Shown here: positions 5,704 to 8,798 of the stretch, in pieces
Position numbering within the stretch: the stretch's first letter is position 1
Layout: every line of letters begins with the position of its first letter
Assembly (NCBI GenBank): GCA_030632405.1
Contig: DAOVUU010000070.1
Location: forward strand, 1 to 8,798
DNA from: Desulfobulbaceae bacterium
GTDB taxonomy: Bacteria > Desulfobacterota > Desulfobulbia > Desulfobulbales > Desulfocapsaceae
Direction: 5' to 3'
Length of the DNA stretch: 8,798 nucleotides
The notes under the pieces: model-generated
Database searches by the model: none
What the model saw: the letters and a program-made list of their open reading frames with translations, nothing else
What the model was told of the DNA's origin: nothing
Program-made: the position numbers and the translations under genes

Positions 5704-7662
5704 TCAACTTGCGGGAAAAATATTCTCGAGAAAGCTCTGAGTTTTCTCGATAACCGTAAAGGCATCCCTGAGCATTCGTCTTTCCAGATCAGTGAGATGT
5801 TCCGGGTGAATAAAGTTATCAGGAAAGTCACCTTTTTCTATCTGGCTCAGCTGGTGAATAACACGCAGCTGCATCTGGAATTCGTAGGCATCAACTGTTG
5901 CCCGATAGAGATCTCGTGGAATCTTCTCTTCAGTCATCAGAACTCTCAACCGATCGAGGGTGTTTGTCTCCCTGATCCCATACTTCAAGGCAAGAGTACG
6001 GGCGAAATCGACAAATGGGGTTAGACCTCTGAACTTGATATCCAGCTTGTCCCTGTGTTCACCGTCTTTTTCAACAATAAAATTGTTAAATAATGACAGT
6101 GGTGCTCTGTTGGCAATGCACTGCCGCCCAAGATGATAGGTTAAGAGACCTTTTTTATTTGATTGTTCAATCAAATATTCCCTCAAGTCGACCGCAAGCT
6201 GTTCAGTTCCAAATCCGCAGCGAAAATCGAAAAATATTGTGGAATTGAGTAGTTCCTGGGGATCCGGCGCATTGATCCAGTTCAGAAAATAGGATTTCCA
6301 GACAGACAGAGGCTGGCACCATTTGGGATTTCGCGCCATCACATCCCCCTTACACAGGGGATAACCACAGTGCACCAGATGCTCAATAGCCTGTTCGGCA
6401 AAAAGTTTGAAATAGTCTTCGGCTCGTCGACGTTGTTCTTCATTTTCAGGATCAGCATAAATAAGAGCATTATCCTGATCAGTCTTGAAGGTCTGTTCCC
6501 TTCGCCCTTCACTGCCCAGCAGCAGCCAGCAGTATTTTACCGGAGGGGGACCCATTTGTTCCTGGAGCAGGCTCAGTATTCGCACGACTATCTGATCGTT
6601 GAGAATGGCGATCATACGTGTGATGTTACCTGCTTTGGCTCCCTCGTTTATGATATTTCTGATGATGCCGGAAATTTTCTGGCCGAGAGGGTAGAGTCCT
6701 TGAAATTCAGATTGTGCAACGATTTCTTTAAACAGGTAGTAGGGAGAATTGCCCTGTTGAACCATAATATCGTGGGATGTGACAATACCTGTTACCTGTC
6801 CGTCCTGCTCAACTCCCAGGTGATGAATTCCGGTCGACATCATCTTCAGGAGTATATCAAAACAGAGTGTCTGAGATTGAACTGTTTTCAGTGGTGAACT
6901 CATAATGGTTGTTACCGGGTCTCTATAATCACGCCCACTGGCAACCACTTTTGTTCTGAAATCAGTGTCGGTGATAATACCGACAACTGAGCCAGGTTCC
7001 TTGTCATCATGCACCAGCAGTGATCCTATAGCATGGTCTGTCATAATGGCCGCAGCTTTCTGAATTGATGCCGTGCCCGGAATAGCGTGAAGAGTTTTGG
7101 TCAATTCACCTGCCGTAACGCTGAAAAGATACAAGGCGTCAGTAGTCCTGCGTGTCATACGGTTACGGCGCAGTTCGCTGTATGCTGTGGCCACAACATT
7201 GTCTGAAAAACTTTTCAGATAAAAGTGCGCTACCACTGAGTATTCCCGTACCAGGTTCAGGAGATTCTCCCGCGGCAGCAGAAAACAAAAAGTATCTTCA
7301 ATCGTTTCTATATTAAGGTTGGCACGGGTTCCCCTGATAATTCCCAGTGCACCTATATTTGCTCCAACACCGCGATAATCCTTGAGCACTATTTTGTCTT
7401 CTGCATCGGTGATGAATGCTTTGACGCCCCCGCGCTGGATTAAATACAAATGGGTGATCTCGGATTCATTATAGGTCAGGATCCGAGTGCCCTTTGGGAA
7501 GAAATCAATTCTACAATGCCTGGCCAGAGAATACAGAATATCGTCGGGCAATTCTTTAAACGGCATTGTGTTTCTTAAGAAATCAACGGCAACATCCGGG
7601 GCGACCGCATGAACGCTACCGTCAAATGATGGTACCTGAGGATGCTTTCTGTTATTGGTCAT
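5704..7662 (-). CDS. cNMP-binding / CBS-pair / DUF294 nucleotidyltransferase-like signalling protein
   Basis: A 652-residue cytoplasmic protein with four parts. A CRP-type cyclic-nucleotide-binding fold spans about 35-150. Two CBS domains span about 187-305, with the nucleotide-contact motifs GIITDTDF (D234) and GIVTSHDI (D298). A DUF294 nucleotidyltransferase domain spans about 335-475, with LLLGSEGRREQ (381-390) and the metal-binding pair D395/D397. A DUF294 C-terminal helical domain spans about 505-645. The GS-x-DxD pattern is that of the GlnD/Pol-beta superfamily, so it may transfer or remove a nucleotide on a partner protein, tuned by adenylates bound at CBS. In the cNMP phosphate-binding cassette the Arg is kept (R113, GTRA), but the usual Glu is replaced by Gly (G104), so cAMP binding is doubtful. 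It sits between acs and the exonuclease gene on one strand. No good Shine-Dalgarno precedes the ATG. A role in controlling acetate uptake or activation is inference from context. Confidence 0.92.
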   Translation of the reverse strand: MTNNRKHPQVPSFDGSVHAVAPDVAVDFLRNTMPFKELPDDILYSLARHCRIDFFPKGTRILTYNESEITHLYLIQRGGVKAFITDAEDKIVLKDYRGVGANIGALGIIRGTRANLNIETIEDTFCFLLPRENLLNLVREYSVVAHFYLKSFSDNVVATAYSELRRNRMTRRTTDALYLFSVTAGELTKTLHAIPGTASIQKAAAIMTDHAIGSLLVHDDKEPGSVVGIITDTDFRTKVVASGRDYRDPVTTIMSSPLKTVQSQTLCFDILLKMMSTGIHHLGVEQDGQVTGIVTSHDIMVQQGNSPYYLFKEIVAQSEFQGLYPLGQKISGIIRNIINEGAKAGNITRMIAILNDQIVVRILSLLQEQMGPPPVKYCWLLLGSEGRREQTFKTDQDNALIYADPENEEQRRRAEDYFKLFAEQAIEHLVHCGYPLCKGDVMARNPKWCQPLSVWKSYFLNWINAPDPQELLNSTIFFDFRCGFGTEQLAVDLREYLIEQSNKKGLLTYHLGRQCIANRAPLSLFNNFIVEKDGEHRDKLDIKFRGLTPFVDFARTLALKYGIRETNTLDRLRVLMTEEKIPRDLYRATVDAYEFQMQLRVIHQLSQIEKGDFPDNFIHPEHLTDLERRMLRDAFTVIEKTQSFLENIFPAS

Positions 7663-7743
7663 TTTTGATGGCGTCGTAAAAACTCTTCATCTACCATTTT
7701 CTATATATTTATCTTGGTTGGTCCACTACTGATTCGGCCACCC
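7663..7743 (-). promoter_or_regulatory. Probable promoter region of the DUF294/exonuclease operon
   Basis: The roughly 80 bp between the hairpin downstream of acs and the DUF294 gene contain an AT-rich stretch reading AAGATAAATATATAG on the minus strand (about 7715-7701), with overlapping TAAATA and TATATA hexamers that could serve as -10. No matching -35 stands out. Its presence after a terminator suggests a promoter here, but the exact site is not settled. Confidence 0.3.
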
Positions 7744-7789
7744 AAAATGACGACATGCGGTTTCCTGAACAATCTGGAAACCGCATGTC
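7744..7789 (-). terminator. Likely intrinsic terminator of acs (14-bp perfect stem)
   Basis: GACATGCGGTTTCC (7752-7765) and GGAAACCGCATGTC (7776-7789) form a perfect 14-bp stem with a 10-nt loop, 30 nt beyond the acs stop. On the minus strand the stem is followed by TCATTTT, a short T-tract (7747-7744). On the plus strand no T-run follows, so it acts on minus-strand transcripts if at all. The weak T-tract could allow partial read-through into the DUF294 gene. Confidence 0.7.
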
Positions 7790-7818
7790 ATGGCACTATG
7801 CTCTAAAGATTCCGCTGG

Positions 7819-8798
7819 TCAGGAGACCATCTTCTGGATTTCCTCTACGATCTCCGGGTTGGCGAGTGTCATAACATTTCCAACATCACCCTTATTGGAA
7901 ATTGCACCCAAAACCCTTCTCATAATCTTACCCGAGCGGGTCTTCGGCATGTCGGGGACAAGCCAGACATTTTTACATTTTGCTATCTTACCGATCTGGA
8001 AGACGATGGCGTCGGCAATCTTCTGTTGTATCTCAGGAGATGCCTCGATACCTGGCTTGAGTGCCACGTAGAGCTCCGGTTCCTTGCCTTTGATTTCATG
8101 GTTGACAGGAACAACCGCCGCTTCAGCCACTTCCGGCACAGTTAGTGCTGCTGATTCGATTTCTTTGGTCCCAAGACGATGGCCGGATACATTGATAACA
8201 TCGTCGATCCTGCCAAGGATACGGTAGTATCCGTCTGCAGCTTCTACTGCGGCATCACCGGTCAGGTATGGCCAGTCTCTCCAGTCTTTGCTGTCCGGAT
8301 TTGTGTTGTACATGGCAAAGTAGGTATCGACAAACCTGTCACGATCACCCCAGATGGTCATAAAACAGCCGGGCCACGGATTCTGGATGCAGATATTGCC
8401 GGCTTTTCCTGCCCCGGATGGAATGACTTTGCCTTCTTCATCATAAATGATGGGGTGAATCCCCGGAACACCGGGTCCGGCACTGCCAGGTTTCATGGCC
8501 TGTATTCCCGGGACTGTACTACAGAGGAAGCCACCGGTTTCTGTCTGCCAGTAAGTATCGACGATTGTCGCTTTCCCTTTACCCACCTCTTTTTCGTACC
8601 AGCGCCACACTTCCGGTTCAATCGGTTCACCGACTGTGGTCATATGCTTGAAATCGTATTTGTATTTTGCCGGTTCATCGGGGCCGATTTTTCTCAGGGC
8701 CCGAATAGCTGTTGGAGCGGTATGGAAAATATTCACATCGAGCTCCTGGGCAATCCTCCAGGAACGTCCGGCATCCGGATAGGTGGGAACGCCTTCAT
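7819..8798 (-). CDS. acs: Acetyl-CoA synthetase (AMP-forming), C-terminal half; 5' end outside window
   Basis: Acs activates acetate with ATP and CoA to acetyl-CoA in the cytoplasm. About 325 residues are visible; the full protein is near 650, so the N-terminal half with the P-loop lies beyond the right edge. The frame is open to the edge (EGVPTYPDAGR is family sequence), so a GTG at 8736 is internal and not a start. Recognisable motifs in order are IFHTAPTAIRAL, YWQTETGG, YLTGD, the hinge GRIDDVINVSGHRLGTKEIESA, and PKTRSGKIMRR. The last carries the catalytic lysine (codon 7929-7927) that protein acetyltransferases modify in other bacteria. Between TYF and YLTGD there is an extra stretch, NTNPDSKDWRDWP, about ten residues longer than in the E. 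coli enzyme as I remember it. The gene lies upstream of the DUF294 and exonuclease genes on the same strand, separated by a hairpin terminator. Confidence 0.96.
   Translation of the reverse strand, partial: EGVPTYPDAGRSWRIAQELDVNIFHTAPTAIRALRKIGPDEPAKYKYDFKHMTTVGEPIEPEVWRWYEKEVGKGKATIVDTYWQTETGGFLCSTVPGIQAMKPGSAGPGVPGIHPIIYDEEGKVIPSGAGKAGNICIQNPWPGCFMTIWGDRDRFVDTYFAMYNTNPDSKDWRDWPYLTGDAAVEAADGYYRILGRIDDVINVSGHRLGTKEIESAALTVPEVAEAAVVPVNHEIKGKEPELYVALKPGIEASPEIQQKIADAIVFQIGKIAKCKNVWLVPDMPKTRSGKIMRRVLGAISNKGDVGNVMTLANPEIVEEIQKMVS

Noticed and set aside
5557..6897. Plus-strand frames of 155 and 175 codons opposite the exonuclease and DUF294 genes
   Set aside because: They are antisense shadows of strongly conserved coding sequence, with no ribosome site and no domain motifs.
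8734..8736. GTG as the start of acs
   Set aside because: The frame continues upstream with family sequence (EGVPTYPDAGR) to the window edge, so the GTG is an internal valine codon.

Overview
The window reads as chromosomal DNA from an anaerobic bacterium, most likely a member of the Desulfobacterota (Desulfobulbales-like). This is inferred from protein character only: a ferredoxin-dependent 2-oxoacid oxidoreductase with its own small 2[4Fe-4S] subunit, next to an acetate-activation and uptake cluster. No rRNA or other marker gene is present, so the assignment is tentative. I see no mobile element, tRNA, rRNA or CRISPR array.

Layout. Positions 1-1070 (minus strand) hold the start of a 2-oxoacid:ferredoxin oxidoreductase operon. 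A small 2[4Fe-4S] ferredoxin subunit (828-1070) is followed after 3 nt by the alpha subunit (1-824), which runs off the left edge. A divergent intergenic region of about 640 bp (1071-1706) separates it from a plus-strand pair: a two-helix symporter small subunit carrying an unusually large extracytoplasmic domain (1707-2402) and an SSS-family sodium:solute symporter of the ActP/VC_2705 kind (2415-4100). A strong intrinsic terminator (4121-4159) closes this pair. A membrane-anchored TPR protein (4190-4951) follows on the plus strand. Its stop codon overlaps the stop of a convergent DEDDh 3'-5' exonuclease (4948-5664, minus). Upstream of the exonuclease on the same strand is a four-domain signalling protein, cNMP-binding/CBS pair/DUF294 nucleotidyltransferase/DUF294 C-terminal (5704-7662, minus). 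Upstream of that, across a 14-bp-stem hairpin, lies the C-terminal half of acetyl-CoA synthetase (7819-8798, minus), which runs off the right edge.

How the genes fit together. The symporter is probably an acetate (or related short monocarboxylate) importer. Acs would convert the imported acid to acetyl-CoA, and the 2-oxoacid:ferredoxin oxidoreductase would link acyl-CoA and 2-oxoacid pools to reduced ferredoxin. The cNMP/CBS/DUF294 protein plus DEDDh exonuclease next to an SSS symporter and acs is an arrangement I recall from gammaproteobacteria (Pseudomonas, Vibrio). It suggests a conserved regulatory pair for acetate uptake and activation whose biochemical role is not established. The best candidates for novelty are the enlarged symporter small subunit, the regulatory nucleotidyltransferase/exonuclease pair, and the structured divergent intergenic region.
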